Below are positions 35,543 to 44,279 of a DNA stretch of 64,000 nt, piece after piece. A program made the translations under genes and the position numbers. Positions within the stretch are counted from its first letter, which is position 1. Each line of letters starts with the position of its first letter. The DNA is from Chryseobacterium edaphi. GTDB taxonomy: Bacteria; Bacteroidota; Bacteroidia; Flavobacteriales; Weeksellaceae. The DNA is taken from NCBI RefSeq assembly GCF_025628985.1, contig NZ_JAOTEM010000004.1, positions 310,001 to 374,000 of the forward strand, written 5' to 3'. Under the pieces are notes generated by a model, which was given only the letters and a program-made list of their open reading frames with translations, was not told where the DNA came from and did not search any database.

Positions 35543-36420
35543 ATAATAGTTTTGATTTGAAAGACATTTTTAAGATATTGTTTAGTAAAAAATAAGAAAT
35601 TTACAATATCATAATTTTTAAGGCTTTGGTAAGCACCTGATTTGCTAAGTTTAGCATTGAAAATGATTGTTTCTCTATTATCTTTTACAAAACTTAATGC
35701 TAATTGTCTGGTAATGACACTATTTTTAATTTTTTTCACTAAACTAACCCCTGACCATGTACCACCTTGATGCTCTCTATAAACTGCCATTTTTTCGTTC
35801 ATCAAATAGAAATCACCGAATTGTCCTAAGAAAGACCATATAATAAAATCACCAGAGGGAGATATCGACAATTCTTCCGGAATTTTATTAAATTTATTTC
35901 GGAATACGGCAGATAATGTAGGAATATGATTTTTGAATAAATCGGCTTGTGTAAATGAAAGTGGTTGTGAAAGGATTTCTGAAATTTCGATTTTTACATT
36001 AAAATTTAGTTTATCCACAAGGTGTCCACAAAGAACAAAATTTTGATTTTCTTCTAAAAAATCGATTTGTTTTTGCAGTTTAAAAGGATCTGTCCAATAA
36101 TCATCACATTCTAATGCAGCTACATATTTACCTTCAAGATTGGATAATAAAACAACATTATTTTCTCTTGCACCAACATTTTTATTCTGCAAAATGAGCT
36201 TTATTCTATCGGGATATCTTTTCTGATAATCTAAAAGCAGTTTTCTTGTTTCATCAGTAGATTTATCTTCCGCAATAATCATTTTATATGTATAGGATGT
36301 TTTTTGCATCAAAACACTTTCAATAGATTGTGCTATAAACTTTTCATGATTATAGGTAATCATTGCTATAGATATATCGGGAACTCCCGAAGTTAAATCG
36401 ATTATTTGATAAGAATCCAT
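35539..36420 (-). CDS. Glycosyltransferase family 2
   Basis: This 293-residue GT-A enzyme has ISIAMITYNHEKFIAQSIES, IIAEDKSTDETRKLLLDY, KNVGARENNVVLLSNLEG and ALECDDYWTDPFKLQKQID. The ECDDYW motif and the GDFIIWSFLGQFGD region identify a GT2 subgroup frequent in Bacteroidetes capsule loci. It starts 2 bases after the SDR gene and overlaps the next GT2 gene by 4 bases. Donor and acceptor are unknown. Confidence 0.9.
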   Translation of the reverse strand: MDSYQIIDLTSGVPDISIAMITYNHEKFIAQSIESVLMQKTSYTYKMIIAEDKSTDETRKLLLDYQKRYPDRIKLILQNKNVGARENNVVLLSNLEGKYVAALECDDYWTDPFKLQKQIDFLEENQNFVLCGHLVDKLNFNVKIEISEILSQPLSFTQADLFKNHIPTLSAVFRNKFNKIPEELSISPSGDFIIWSFLGQFGDFYLMNEKMAVYREHQGGTWSGVSLVKKIKNSVITRQLALSFVKDNRETIIFNAKLSKSGAYQSLKNYDIVNFLFFTKQYLKNVFQIKTII

Positions 36421-36422
36421 AA

Positions 36423-37103
36423 TTATACTAAACCTCCATTTAAATCGATTGATGAACCATTAAAATATGCTGTGCTAATTATAAAATTAACAGTAGATAA
36501 TATTTCTTCTGGTGTTCCAAGTCTTTTAGCCGGAATGGATTGAATAAGATTTTCTAAATAATCTCCAGGCACTTGTTCAATCATTCCAATATTAAAATAG
36601 CCAAGATTGATATTGTTAATTGTTACATTTTTATTTCCATTTTCTACAGCCAATGCCTTAGACATTCCCCAAAGTGCGGCCTTCGATGAAGCGTAAGCAC
36701 TAGTCCCTGGAATGCCTTTTTGTGCAACAACTGATGAAAAATTAATAATGCGTCCGTAATTATCCTCGCGCATTTTTGGTAATGACAGTCTAATCATATT
36801 AAAAGTTCCTAATAAATTTACTTCAAAAACTTGTTTCCAATTGTCAAAATTGGCTTTATGTCCAAAAGAATTATACGAAATTCCTGCGGTATTCAATAAA
36901 ATAATGTCTTTCAAGGAATCTTTATGCTGATCAAAAAAGGCTATTACTTCCTCTTCTTTTGTAATGTTTATTTTATAATATCCATCACTATTTCCTTCGG
37001 GTAAAGTTGTATTGTAGAAACCTATTACTTCTTTGCCTTCGCTCTTAAATTTTTCAAATAAAAACTTTCCTATTCCCCTTGAAGCGCTTGTAATAATAAT
37101 CAT
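36423..37103 (-). CDS. Short-chain dehydrogenase/reductase, FabG-like (second copy)
   Basis: This 226-residue classical SDR has the cofactor loop TSASRGIG (residues 5-12; the first Gly of the usual TGASRGIG is Ser). It also has LNTAGISYN, INFSSVVAQKG for the catalytic Ser, AYASSKAALWGMSKAL for Tyr-x3-Lys, and a truncated C-terminus ending LNGGLV. It lies 16 bases after a KASIII gene, repeating the KASIII-SDR pairing at 20700-22495. Reduction of a 3-oxoacyl thioester is therefore likely, giving a 3-hydroxyacyl group. Action on a sugar is the alternative. Confidence 0.88.
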   Translation of the reverse strand: MIIITSASRGIGKFLFEKFKSEGKEVIGFYNTTLPEGNSDGYYKINITKEEEVIAFFDQHKDSLKDIILLNTAGISYNSFGHKANFDNWKQVFEVNLLGTFNMIRLSLPKMREDNYGRIINFSSVVAQKGIPGTSAYASSKAALWGMSKALAVENGNKNVTINNINLGYFNIGMIEQVPGDYLENLIQSIPAKRLGTPEEILSTVNFIISTAYFNGSSIDLNGGLV

Positions 37104-37119
37104 ATCGTAGTTTTATAAT

Positions 37120-38112
37120 TTAATTCCATTTAATAATTGAAGCACCATAAGTCCATCCTGAACCGACCGCTGCAAATAGTAAGATATCTCCTTTTTTTAT
37201 TTTTCCTGCTCGGTTCAACTCGTCTAATAATATTGGAATAGTTCCTCCACTTGTATTGGCGTATTTATCCATATTTGTCATGACTTTAGCAAATGGCAAA
37301 CCAATTATTTCCGCTGTTTTTTGTAATATTTTTATTGAAGGTTGATGTGGAACCATAAGATCAATATCATTGATTGTTAATCCTGTGTCTTTAAGCACTT
37401 GAGAAATTGCAATTGGCAGAACTTCTGTTGCAGTTTCATATACAGCTCTTCCATTCATTTGAAAATAATGTAATTTATCTTTTACCGTATCTTGAGTTGC
37501 AGGAATTTCTGAACCTCCGGCAGGAATTGTAAAGTTCCATTTTCCTCTACCATTTGTATAAAGTCTAAATGCCAAAAAGCCTTCTTTCTCATCTGCATGA
37601 GAAAGCACAGCTGCGCCAGATCCGTCTCCAAAAAATACCGCATCTCTTCTTGTCCAATCTGTGATTTTTGAAAAAGTATCAGCTCCAATTACTAAAACGT
37701 TATCATAAACTCCGGAAGCAATAAACTGTGATGCGACAGACATTGCGTACAAAAAACCGCTACATACTGCAGAAATGTCAAAAGCTACAGCATTATAAGC
37801 TTCAATTTTATCTTGAACAATAGCTGCCGTGGAAGGTGCTAACCTATCGGGAGTTGCTGTTGCAACAATAATTAAATCAATATCTTCCTTTGTTAAACCT
37901 GCATTTTCAATAGCTTTTTTTGCCGCATTAGCAGCTAAATCACTTGTGAATTCATCTCCTCTTGCTACTCTTCTTTCTTTTATTCCTAGGTTTTCTTCAA
38001 TCCATTGTGGCGTCGTAGAAAGAGTTTCTGCCAAGTTTTCATTGGTAATTATTTTTGATGGCGTGTAAGAACCAGTCCCAATAATTTTCACATTTCGGAC
38101 AAGCTGTTTCAT
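37120..38112 (-). CDS. Beta-ketoacyl-ACP synthase III (FabH-like), copy 3
   Basis: This 330-residue enzyme is close to canonical FabH. It has IIGTGSYTPSKIITNENL at the N-terminus, Cys117 in ISAVCSGFLYAM, His256 in VPHQPSIKIL and Asn286 in YANTSGGTIPILL. FabH condenses acetyl-CoA with malonyl-ACP to acetoacetyl-ACP. Next to an SDR this would give 3-hydroxybutyryl-ACP, a known N-acyl donor type for bacterial amino sugars (inference). No ACP gene lies nearby, so it may share the one at 22500 or use the housekeeping ACP. A GNAT acyltransferase gene lies one base upstream. Confidence 0.9.
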   Translation of the reverse strand: MKQLVRNVKIIGTGSYTPSKIITNENLAETLSTTPQWIEENLGIKERRVARGDEFTSDLAANAAKKAIENAGLTKEDIDLIIVATATPDRLAPSTAAIVQDKIEAYNAVAFDISAVCSGFLYAMSVASQFIASGVYDNVLVIGADTFSKITDWTRRDAVFFGDGSGAAVLSHADEKEGFLAFRLYTNGRGKWNFTIPAGGSEIPATQDTVKDKLHYFQMNGRAVYETATEVLPIAISQVLKDTGLTINDIDLMVPHQPSIKILQKTAEIIGLPFAKVMTNMDKYANTSGGTIPILLDELNRAGKIKKGDILLFAAVGSGWTYGASIIKWN

Positions 38113-38113
38113 A

Positions 38114-38662
38114 TTATATATTAAATTTTTCTTTTATTAAAGGATACTCATCTTTTAAGATACTCAGAATAAATTGGTTGTGATACTTTCCATTTTTAAA
38201 TACGGAATGCCTTTGTAATGCTTCTACTTGAAAGCCAACTTTTTCCATTAATTTTTTAGCAACAATATGTTCTTCTAAGCATTGTCCTGTACATCGTTCC
38301 ATGTTTAATTCTTCAAAAATGAATTTTAAGATTAATAACACAACTTGTGTCCCATATCCTTTTCCGTTAAAATCTGGATGAATTTTAATTCCGCTCCAAA
38401 AGCAAGCTTTGTTTATATGGTCGATATCCGACACAGAAGTATAGCCGATTATATTTTTACTTTCTTTCTCACATACTGCTAGGTAAAATTTGTCTTGATA
38501 ATCATTGTAAATTAGACTTTCAATCCATTTTTGATCCCTACTGGATGATACAAATCTTTTATTACCTCCAATCAAGTTTTCAAACTCATTGATCTTTCTC
38601 AAATCACTTACAAATTCGGCGTCACCTAATTCAAAAGCTCTAAAAAATATACTTATTTCCAT
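38114..38662 (-). CDS. GNAT-family N-acyltransferase (RimJ/RimL-like)
   Basis: This 182-residue GNAT protein has FELGDAEFVSDLRKINEF, the acyl-CoA pyrophosphate loop in HPDFNGKGYGTQVVLLIL (residues about 97-114) and the C-terminal ERCTGQCLEEHIVAKKLMEKVG. RimJ/RimL-like members in polysaccharide loci, such as PseH, N-acylate nucleotide-linked amino sugars. It lies between a divergent aminotransferase-like gene (10-base overlap) and the KASIII gene. It may therefore put an acyl group on an amino sugar made by one of the nearby aminotransferases. The acyl donor is unknown. Confidence 0.85.
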   Translation of the reverse strand: MEISIFFRAFELGDAEFVSDLRKINEFENLIGGNKRFVSSSRDQKWIESLIYNDYQDKFYLAVCEKESKNIIGYTSVSDIDHINKACFWSGIKIHPDFNGKGYGTQVVLLILKFIFEELNMERCTGQCLEEHIVAKKLMEKVGFQVEALQRHSVFKNGKYHNQFILSILKDEYPLIKEKFNI

Positions 38663-39615
38663 TCTTTTATAATATTTAAAATTTTATCTAATTCGTTTTT
38701 TGTATATCGTTGATCAATAGGTAGATGTATTAACTCATCTGTAAGCTGAACCTCTAAACTATCTTTTTCACACCAATTGTAAACATTTGGCCAATATTTA
38801 GCACTATAAACTCTATTTTCCAATAATTTACTTCTCAATTCCTTTTTTGACCAGAAAGGATATACCATTGGAACCTGATTATCTGAAATCGCAATGTGTA
38901 AAAGATTTTGATCTTTTAAAGATTTATGTAAATAATTAAAATTTTCGATCCTTTGTTTTCTTGCTTTATCATAGTCAATTGATTCTAAAATTTTCTTTGT
39001 TATTTTAGACATAATTTTTATCGATTCGCCTTCTAAACTTTTATCATTTACAGCAAAATCTTGATATCCATCTTCAGCTGTTATATCAGCTCTTTTAAGT
39101 AAATGTGCCATTCTGTTATAGGAAAAATCTTGCTCAAAATCAAAAGTCAATTTTTTGACATTATAAAGATAAGATCCATCACTTACTCCAAAAAACTTTC
39201 TTGGAGAATAAAATGTAACTGCTTTATCAATTGGCTTTGAATAGAATGCTTGCGCATTGTCTATAATTAAATTTTTAACTTGTTTTGATACTATCTCACA
39301 GAAATGATCCTTAATCCCAAAATAGTTAGTGTACAAAAATGCTTGATTGTCGGAAATAATATCATAATCGAATATAGGCTCCAAATTCTCATCAATTTTA
39401 TAAAATTCGAAATCAATATTTAATTTATGAAAAGGTTCTAAAATAACATCACATGTAAAATATGGAATATAGACTTTTTTAAACTTTTCAGTTTTTAAAA
39501 TATATTCCAAAGCATTTCTTGCTGTATTTAAAGAAACACAATCGACATGATATTCTTGGCCACTTAAAAGTTCTAATTCAAAATATCCACCAATTGCGCT
39601 CTCTAATTTTTCCAT
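38653..39615 (-). CDS. Divergent DegT-like PLP-dependent aminotransferase family protein
   Basis: This 320-residue protein has weak but recognisable type-I fold features. SLNTARNALEYIL is the substrate-loop start, VYIPYFTCDVI a conserved turn, NLIIDNAQAFYSKP carries the PLP-ring Asp, and YSPRKFFGVSDGSYL the probable Schiff-base Lys. It is 40-60 residues shorter than standard DegT enzymes and lacks the GEGG motif that follows the Lys. It could be a sugar aminotransferase, a dehydrase or a degenerate partner of the true DegT enzyme at 40324. It overlaps the WbqC gene by 13 bases and the GNAT gene by 10. Confidence 0.65.
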   Translation of the reverse strand: MEKLESAIGGYFELELLSGQEYHVDCVSLNTARNALEYILKTEKFKKVYIPYFTCDVILEPFHKLNIDFEFYKIDENLEPIFDYDIISDNQAFLYTNYFGIKDHFCEIVSKQVKNLIIDNAQAFYSKPIDKAVTFYSPRKFFGVSDGSYLYNVKKLTFDFEQDFSYNRMAHLLKRADITAEDGYQDFAVNDKSLEGESIKIMSKITKKILESIDYDKARKQRIENFNYLHKSLKDQNLLHIAISDNQVPMVYPFWSKKELRSKLLENRVYSAKYWPNVYNWCEKDSLEVQLTDELIHLPIDQRYTKNELDKILNIIKEWK

Positions 39616-40322
39616 TTAATTTCATAATTTGCTATCATTCTAGCTGTTTCCTCAATACCATTAAATAAAAGCACATCAATAATTGATAAACCAGGCAAAA
39701 AGCTAGATGTTAATTGACTATAAACTTGAAGTTTTGGTTGAATAAATCCAAGTTTCATATCAATTTCTGTAAACTTTTCTGGAAATATAAAAGATTCACC
39801 ACCAGAAGAATTGATGTAGTGGGTTGCACCAATTTCTTTAGCTACGATTCGTCCCCAGTCACCCTCCCCAGGTTTTTCTTCAAACCAAAAGTTATGATCT
39901 GTATATTTATCAAATTTCGTGGTTAAACCTAAAGCTTTACTTATAGTTATTGTAGAATTTATATTGAATTCAGTTAAATGATCATATTGTAATTCTAAAA
40001 TCTCTTCTATAATTATTTTAATAGGAGTAAAAAAGGGAGCTTTATTTTTATAACCATTTAATTGCTCTATTAATTTAACTTTCCAATTATCTGCATTATC
40101 CAATTTCACTGTCGTGAATAAAGCTTTATAATCTGGCTTTATGAGTGTAGGTCTAATAAAATAGGGTTCTTCTTTCTCAATATTAAGCAATCTATTTCTA
40201 GACATCCACGATTTTTTGATATATTGTACGTCATCAAAAAACATAAAGTGCTCAACACTATGAATAAGTGAGAAATAGCCTGAATATGGAAAAAAATATG
40301 GTTGCATTACTGCTACTTTCAT
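39603..40322 (-). CDS. WbqC-family protein
   Basis: This 239-residue protein has the WbqC signature N-terminus (MKVAVMQPYFFPYSGYFSLI) followed by FMFFDDVQYIKKSWMSRNRL, EIGATHYINSSGGESF and LPGLSIIDVLLFNGIEE. The family occurs in many O-antigen and capsule loci, usually beside DegT aminotransferases, but its reaction is not known to me. Here it is one base from the DegT gene at 40324 and overlaps the divergent aminotransferase gene by 13 bases. It probably takes part in making the same amino sugar. Confidence 0.88.
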   Translation of the reverse strand: MKVAVMQPYFFPYSGYFSLIHSVEHFMFFDDVQYIKKSWMSRNRLLNIEKEEPYFIRPTLIKPDYKALFTTVKLDNADNWKVKLIEQLNGYKNKAPFFTPIKIIIEEILELQYDHLTEFNINSTITISKALGLTTKFDKYTDHNFWFEEKPGEGDWGRIVAKEIGATHYINSSGGESFIFPEKFTEIDMKLGFIQPKLQVYSQLTSSFLPGLSIIDVLLFNGIEETARMIANYEIKWKN

Positions 40323-40323
40323 A

Positions 40324-41406
40324 CTAATTATTTTGAATTCTTAACAATAATCTGCAGATTAACTCTACTTCTTCTAAAGATAAGTTCACATATAGAGGTA
40401 AACACATTACTCTACTAGCAATATCATCTGTAATTTCAAAATTCTTTTTTTCGAGATATGGCAATGTATTAGCAAGTGATGGATAAAAATAACGTCTCGT
40501 ATAAATTTCATGTCCTTTTAATCCTTCCATGCAAGCTAACATTAGTTCTTCAGTTTCAAAAACAATAGGATAGTAGGCATAATTTAATGTGCCTTCTTTA
40601 TGCCAAATTGGTTTTTTAGCGTGTAAGCCTTTTAATCTTGCATCGTAGAATTCTGTAAGCTCTTTTCTTTTTTCATGAATAGTTTGAATATGAAAAAAAT
40701 TGGTCAATCCCATCGCAGCATGAAATTCCGAATTTTTTCCATTTAATCCCAGTTCTGAAAATGCTTCCGGCCCATTAAAACCAAAATTTCTTATAAATGC
40801 TAATTTTTTTAATATTTCTTTATCCTTCGTAATAACCAATCCACCTTCTCCTGAATGGTACAATTTTGTTGCATGGAGGCTACATGTTGAGATGTCTCCA
40901 TATTCGAATAAAGATTTGCCGTTAACTTTTACACCAAATGCATGTGCCCCATCATAAATAACTTTAAGATTATGTTTCTTGGCAATTTTTTCAATACAAA
41001 TCACATCGCATGGGTTTCCATAAACATGAGTTGCTAAAATTGCCGTCGTTTTGTCAGTGATACTTTCTTCAATTTTTGAAGCATCTATATTAAGAGAGTC
41101 TTTATCAATATCAACGAAAATGGGTTGACAACCTTCCCATACTATGCTGCTGGTTGTGGCTACGAATGAGAATGGTGTAGTGATAATCTCTCCTTTTAGA
41201 TCTAATGCTTTAATCGCCATTTGCAATGCAACAGTTCCGTTGGTTACAAAAAGCAAATGGTTCAAACCTAAATGCTGCTTAAGTTTAATTTCTAGGTCAC
41301 TTGCTAAAGGTCCCATATTTGTCAACCATTGACGTTGCCAAATTCCCGTTAGATACTTTTGATATTCTTCAATCGGAGGAAGAAATGGTTTTGTTACTGG
41401 AATCAT
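40324..41406 (-). CDS. DegT/DnrJ/EryC1/StrS sugar aminotransferase
   Basis: This 360-residue PLP enzyme has MIPVTKPFLPPIEEYQ at the start, FVTNGTVALQMAIKALDL, ITTPFSFVATTSSIVWEG, IYDGAHAFGVKVNGKSLF with the PLP Asp, and CSLHATKLYHSGEGGLVIT with the Schiff-base Lys. It transfers an amino group to a nucleotide-linked keto-sugar. The substrate position (C3 or C4) is not readable. It overlaps the flippase gene by 4 bases and is followed by WbqC. It is clearly different from the PglE homologue at 18339, suggesting a second amino sugar. Confidence 0.92.
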   Translation of the reverse strand: MIPVTKPFLPPIEEYQKYLTGIWQRQWLTNMGPLASDLEIKLKQHLGLNHLLFVTNGTVALQMAIKALDLKGEIITTPFSFVATTSSIVWEGCQPIFVDIDKDSLNIDASKIEESITDKTTAILATHVYGNPCDVICIEKIAKKHNLKVIYDGAHAFGVKVNGKSLFEYGDISTCSLHATKLYHSGEGGLVITKDKEILKKLAFIRNFGFNGPEAFSELGLNGKNSEFHAAMGLTNFFHIQTIHEKRKELTEFYDARLKGLHAKKPIWHKEGTLNYAYYPIVFETEELMLACMEGLKGHEIYTRRYFYPSLANTLPYLEKKNFEITDDIASRVMCLPLYVNLSLEEVELICRLLLRIQNN

Positions 41407-42839
41407 TTTTTTAATATTATATTTTTGATCTCTTGAAAACTCGAAAATTTAAATAAAATTGATAATAAACTGTAAAAAATCACACCTATTATCGTTGAAA
41501 ATAGAAGTCTGGTAAAATCATCATATGCTTGAAAAAAGGAAACATCAACCCAGTAAAGTAACAACCCCATTAAAAATGAAACTAAAAATATAGGTAAAAT
41601 ATCTCTAAGCTGCTGGAAAAGATTATAATTTAAAAACTTACCCGCATAATGTGTATTTATTCCTAAACAAAGTACTGAGGCAACTACCTGTCCCCAAAGT
41701 AACCCATAAAAATCGAAATAAAAAGATATAGCCAAAATAAGTACTGCAAGTATTTTTTTAGCAATCTCTAAGTAAAGGTATAAATCAGATTTACCTTTCA
41801 CTTGTAAAATTAATAGGTTATAAACATGTAATGGATATAATATTCCAGTAAGGCATAAAATTTGAAAAATGGGAACTATCGGCAACCATTTTTCTGTAAA
41901 AAGAAATTCTACTAATGGAGCCGCCATTACCATCATGATTACCATAACTGGTGTGACCAGAAACAAAACTAACAGCATAATTCTTTTATATGATGACTTC
42001 AATCGATGATCATCATCTTGCATTTGAGAAAATGTAGGAAATGCAACCTTATTTAATGTCGAAGAAATATTGAGAACTGGTAACATCATTAATGAATTCG
42101 ATCTGGTGTAGTAACCCAATAATTTTGGACTGTAAACTTTTCCTATTACAATATTGTAAAGATTTGTAAAAATAATATCTAAGATCGAAGACATCATTAA
42201 TTTATTGCCATAGCCAAAATGTGTCGTAAATTTCAACTTATTAAAAATCAATTTGGGCCTCCAATCTGTAAAATACCATAGTGAGATTGTTGACAATGTG
42301 GAGCTTGCAATGAATGAAAATACTAAACTCCAAACTCCAAAATTATTATATGCCATAAAAACTGCAATAACACTATACACAATAAGAGAAGGCAGAGAAA
42401 TGATTGCTATTTTTTTAAATTGCATCGCCTTAATCAATCTAGTGTTATGAACAGCAGAAAACGAGTTAATGATGAAAGAAAGACTATAGATTCTGATTAT
42501 ATTTTTTAAAATAGGCTGTTTATAGAAGTCTGCAATGTAAGGTGCTGAAAAAAATATGATCAGGTAGACAAAAACGCTTATTAACACATTAAAAATAAAT
42601 ACCGTAGAATAATCATCTTCTTCTAATGTTGCCGATCTTATAAGAGAATTGGTAAGACCTCCTTCATAAACTGCGCTTCCCAATCCAATAAAAATGGTTA
42701 TCATTCCGATAAGACCAAAATCTGAAGGAGTAATAAGTCTTGCCAAAATTATAGACACACCAAATTGGATAGCCTGGGTGCCAAATTGTTGCCCATATGT
42801 CCATATGGCACCATTTAAAACTTGATTTTTTAAAGACAT
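41403..42839 (-). CDS. Wzx-type flippase, WzxC/Polysacc_synt_3 subgroup (second copy)
   Basis: This 478-residue MOP-superfamily transporter has about 12-14 membrane helices. The start LKNQVLNGAIWTYGQQFGTQ and LARLITPSDFGLIGMITIF are typical of WzxC-like flippases, with GLTNSLIRSATLEEDDYST next. It flips undecaprenyl-diphosphate-linked repeat units of the second locus. Its subgroup differs from the flippase at 12965. It lies 91 bases after the UDP-sugar dehydrogenase gene, the largest gap in this part of the operon, without a visible promoter. Confidence 0.92.
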   Translation of the reverse strand: MSLKNQVLNGAIWTYGQQFGTQAIQFGVSIILARLITPSDFGLIGMITIFIGLGSAVYEGGLTNSLIRSATLEEDDYSTVFIFNVLISVFVYLIIFFSAPYIADFYKQPILKNIIRIYSLSFIINSFSAVHNTRLIKAMQFKKIAIISLPSLIVYSVIAVFMAYNNFGVWSLVFSFIASSTLSTISLWYFTDWRPKLIFNKLKFTTHFGYGNKLMMSSILDIIFTNLYNIVIGKVYSPKLLGYYTRSNSLMMLPVLNISSTLNKVAFPTFSQMQDDDHRLKSSYKRIMLLVLFLVTPVMVIMMVMAAPLVEFLFTEKWLPIVPIFQILCLTGILYPLHVYNLLILQVKGKSDLYLYLEIAKKILAVLILAISFYFDFYGLLWGQVVASVLCLGINTHYAGKFLNYNLFQQLRDILPIFLVSFLMGLLLYWVDVSFFQAYDDFTRLLFSTIIGVIFYSLLSILFKFSSFQEIKNIILKK

Positions 42840-42930
42840 ATTTATGATGTAGAAAGATATAAATTATTGTAATAAAAATTATTTTGACGCACTAAATCTT
42901 GTTCTGTTTCATCAATCCTTTATCGTAACA

Positions 42931-44235
42931 TCATAGCCTTCTATGACTAGAATGTTTGGGTAAGATCCCTTTCACATCATATACAACACAATGATTTTTT
43001 TGAAATGAAATTATATCCATATTTAAAAATTGTTCGTGAGCGACTGTAAGAATAATAGCATCATATTTTTGGCTGTTTTGATCAAGGTGGGTCTTACAAA
43101 CAACTCCGTACTCTGTCATAACTTCTGCCGGATCTGCCATGGGATCGTATGTTGTAACCTCCGCACCATAATCTTGCAAATTTGTAATAACATCTATTGC
43201 CTTTGAATTTCTGATATCAGGACAATTTTCTTTAAATGTTATTCCTAAATTCAAAATCTTTGCTCCTTTAACTTTGATATCATTATTGATCATCAATTTA
43301 ACAACCTGTGATGCAACAAAAGCTCCCATAGAATCATTCAACCTTCTGGCCGCTAAAATTAGTTCAGAATAATATCCAATTTCCTGCGCTTTCTGAGCCA
43401 AATAAAAAGGATCGACTCCAATACAATGCCCTCCTACTAAACCAGGTTTGAACTTTAAAAAATTCCATTTGGTCCCTGCAGCTGCTAAAACATCATGAGT
43501 ATCAATATTCATTAACGAAAAAATTTTTGCCAGCTCATTCATAAAAGCAATATTTAGATCTCGCTGAGAGTTTTCAATTACTTTTGAAGCTTCCGCAACT
43601 CTAATGGTCGGCGCCAAATGAGTTCCCGCCTTTATAACAGATTTGTATAAATCGTCAACAGTTTTTCCCGCTTCAAGAGTTGATCCAGAAGTTACTTTCA
43701 ATATTTTATCAACTGTATGATCCTTATCTCCCGGATTGATTCTTTCAGGGGAATAACCTACAAAAAAATCTTCATTGAATTTTAGTCCTGATATTCTCTC
43801 CAAAACAGGTACACATTCTTCTTCAGTCACTCCTGGATAAACAGTAGATTCATAAATGACAATATCATTTTTCTTTAAAACTTTGCCGACCGTTTCACTG
43901 GATTTATATAGCGGAGTCAGATCTGGTCTGTTATACTTGTCAATAGGCGTCGGAACTGTTACAATATAAACGTTTGCATCACAAATGTCTTGATAATTTG
44001 ACGAACAGTATAATCCCAACTTGTTGGGTGTTTCAAAAGGATTAAAATCAATCTGTACTAACTTCAATAAATCCTCAGAAATTTCCTGAGTAGAATCTAC
44101 ACCTACAATTAGTTCATTTATACGTTTCTGATTGATATCAAAACCTACCACCGGATATCTTGTTGCAAAAAGTCTTGCTAACGGTAAACCTACATATCCT
44201 AAACCTACTATTGCGATTTTATGTTTTCTGTCCAT
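42931..44235 (-). CDS. Nucleotide sugar dehydrogenase, TviB/WbpO type (UDP-HexNAc 6-dehydrogenase)
   Basis: This 434-residue NAD-dependent dehydrogenase starts with HKIAIVGLGYVGLPLARLFA (Rossmann loop) and GFDINQKRINEL. It has YESTVYPGVTEEECVPVLE, FVGYSPERINPGDKDHTV, VGGHCIGVDPFYLAQKAQE with the catalytic Cys, and GITFKENCPDIRNSKA. It oxidises the C6 alcohol of a UDP-sugar to a uronic acid. The PERINPGDK and FKENCPDIRNSK patterns fit the TviB/WbpO group acting on UDP-GlcNAc or UDP-GalNAc rather than UDP-glucose. It lies between Wzc and Wzx of the second locus. Confidence 0.92.
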   Translation of the reverse strand: MDRKHKIAIVGLGYVGLPLARLFATRYPVVGFDINQKRINELIVGVDSTQEISEDLLKLVQIDFNPFETPNKLGLYCSSNYQDICDANVYIVTVPTPIDKYNRPDLTPLYKSSETVGKVLKKNDIVIYESTVYPGVTEEECVPVLERISGLKFNEDFFVGYSPERINPGDKDHTVDKILKVTSGSTLEAGKTVDDLYKSVIKAGTHLAPTIRVAEASKVIENSQRDLNIAFMNELAKIFSLMNIDTHDVLAAAGTKWNFLKFKPGLVGGHCIGVDPFYLAQKAQEIGYYSELILAARRLNDSMGAFVASQVVKLMINNDIKVKGAKILNLGITFKENCPDIRNSKAIDVITNLQDYGAEVTTYDPMADPAEVMTEYGVVCKTHLDQNSQKYDAIILTVAHEQFLNMDIISFQKNHCVVYDVKGILPKHSSHRRL

Positions 44236-44279
44236 CTATATTTCCACATCAATATCATTACTGATACTTCGTTATTTAA

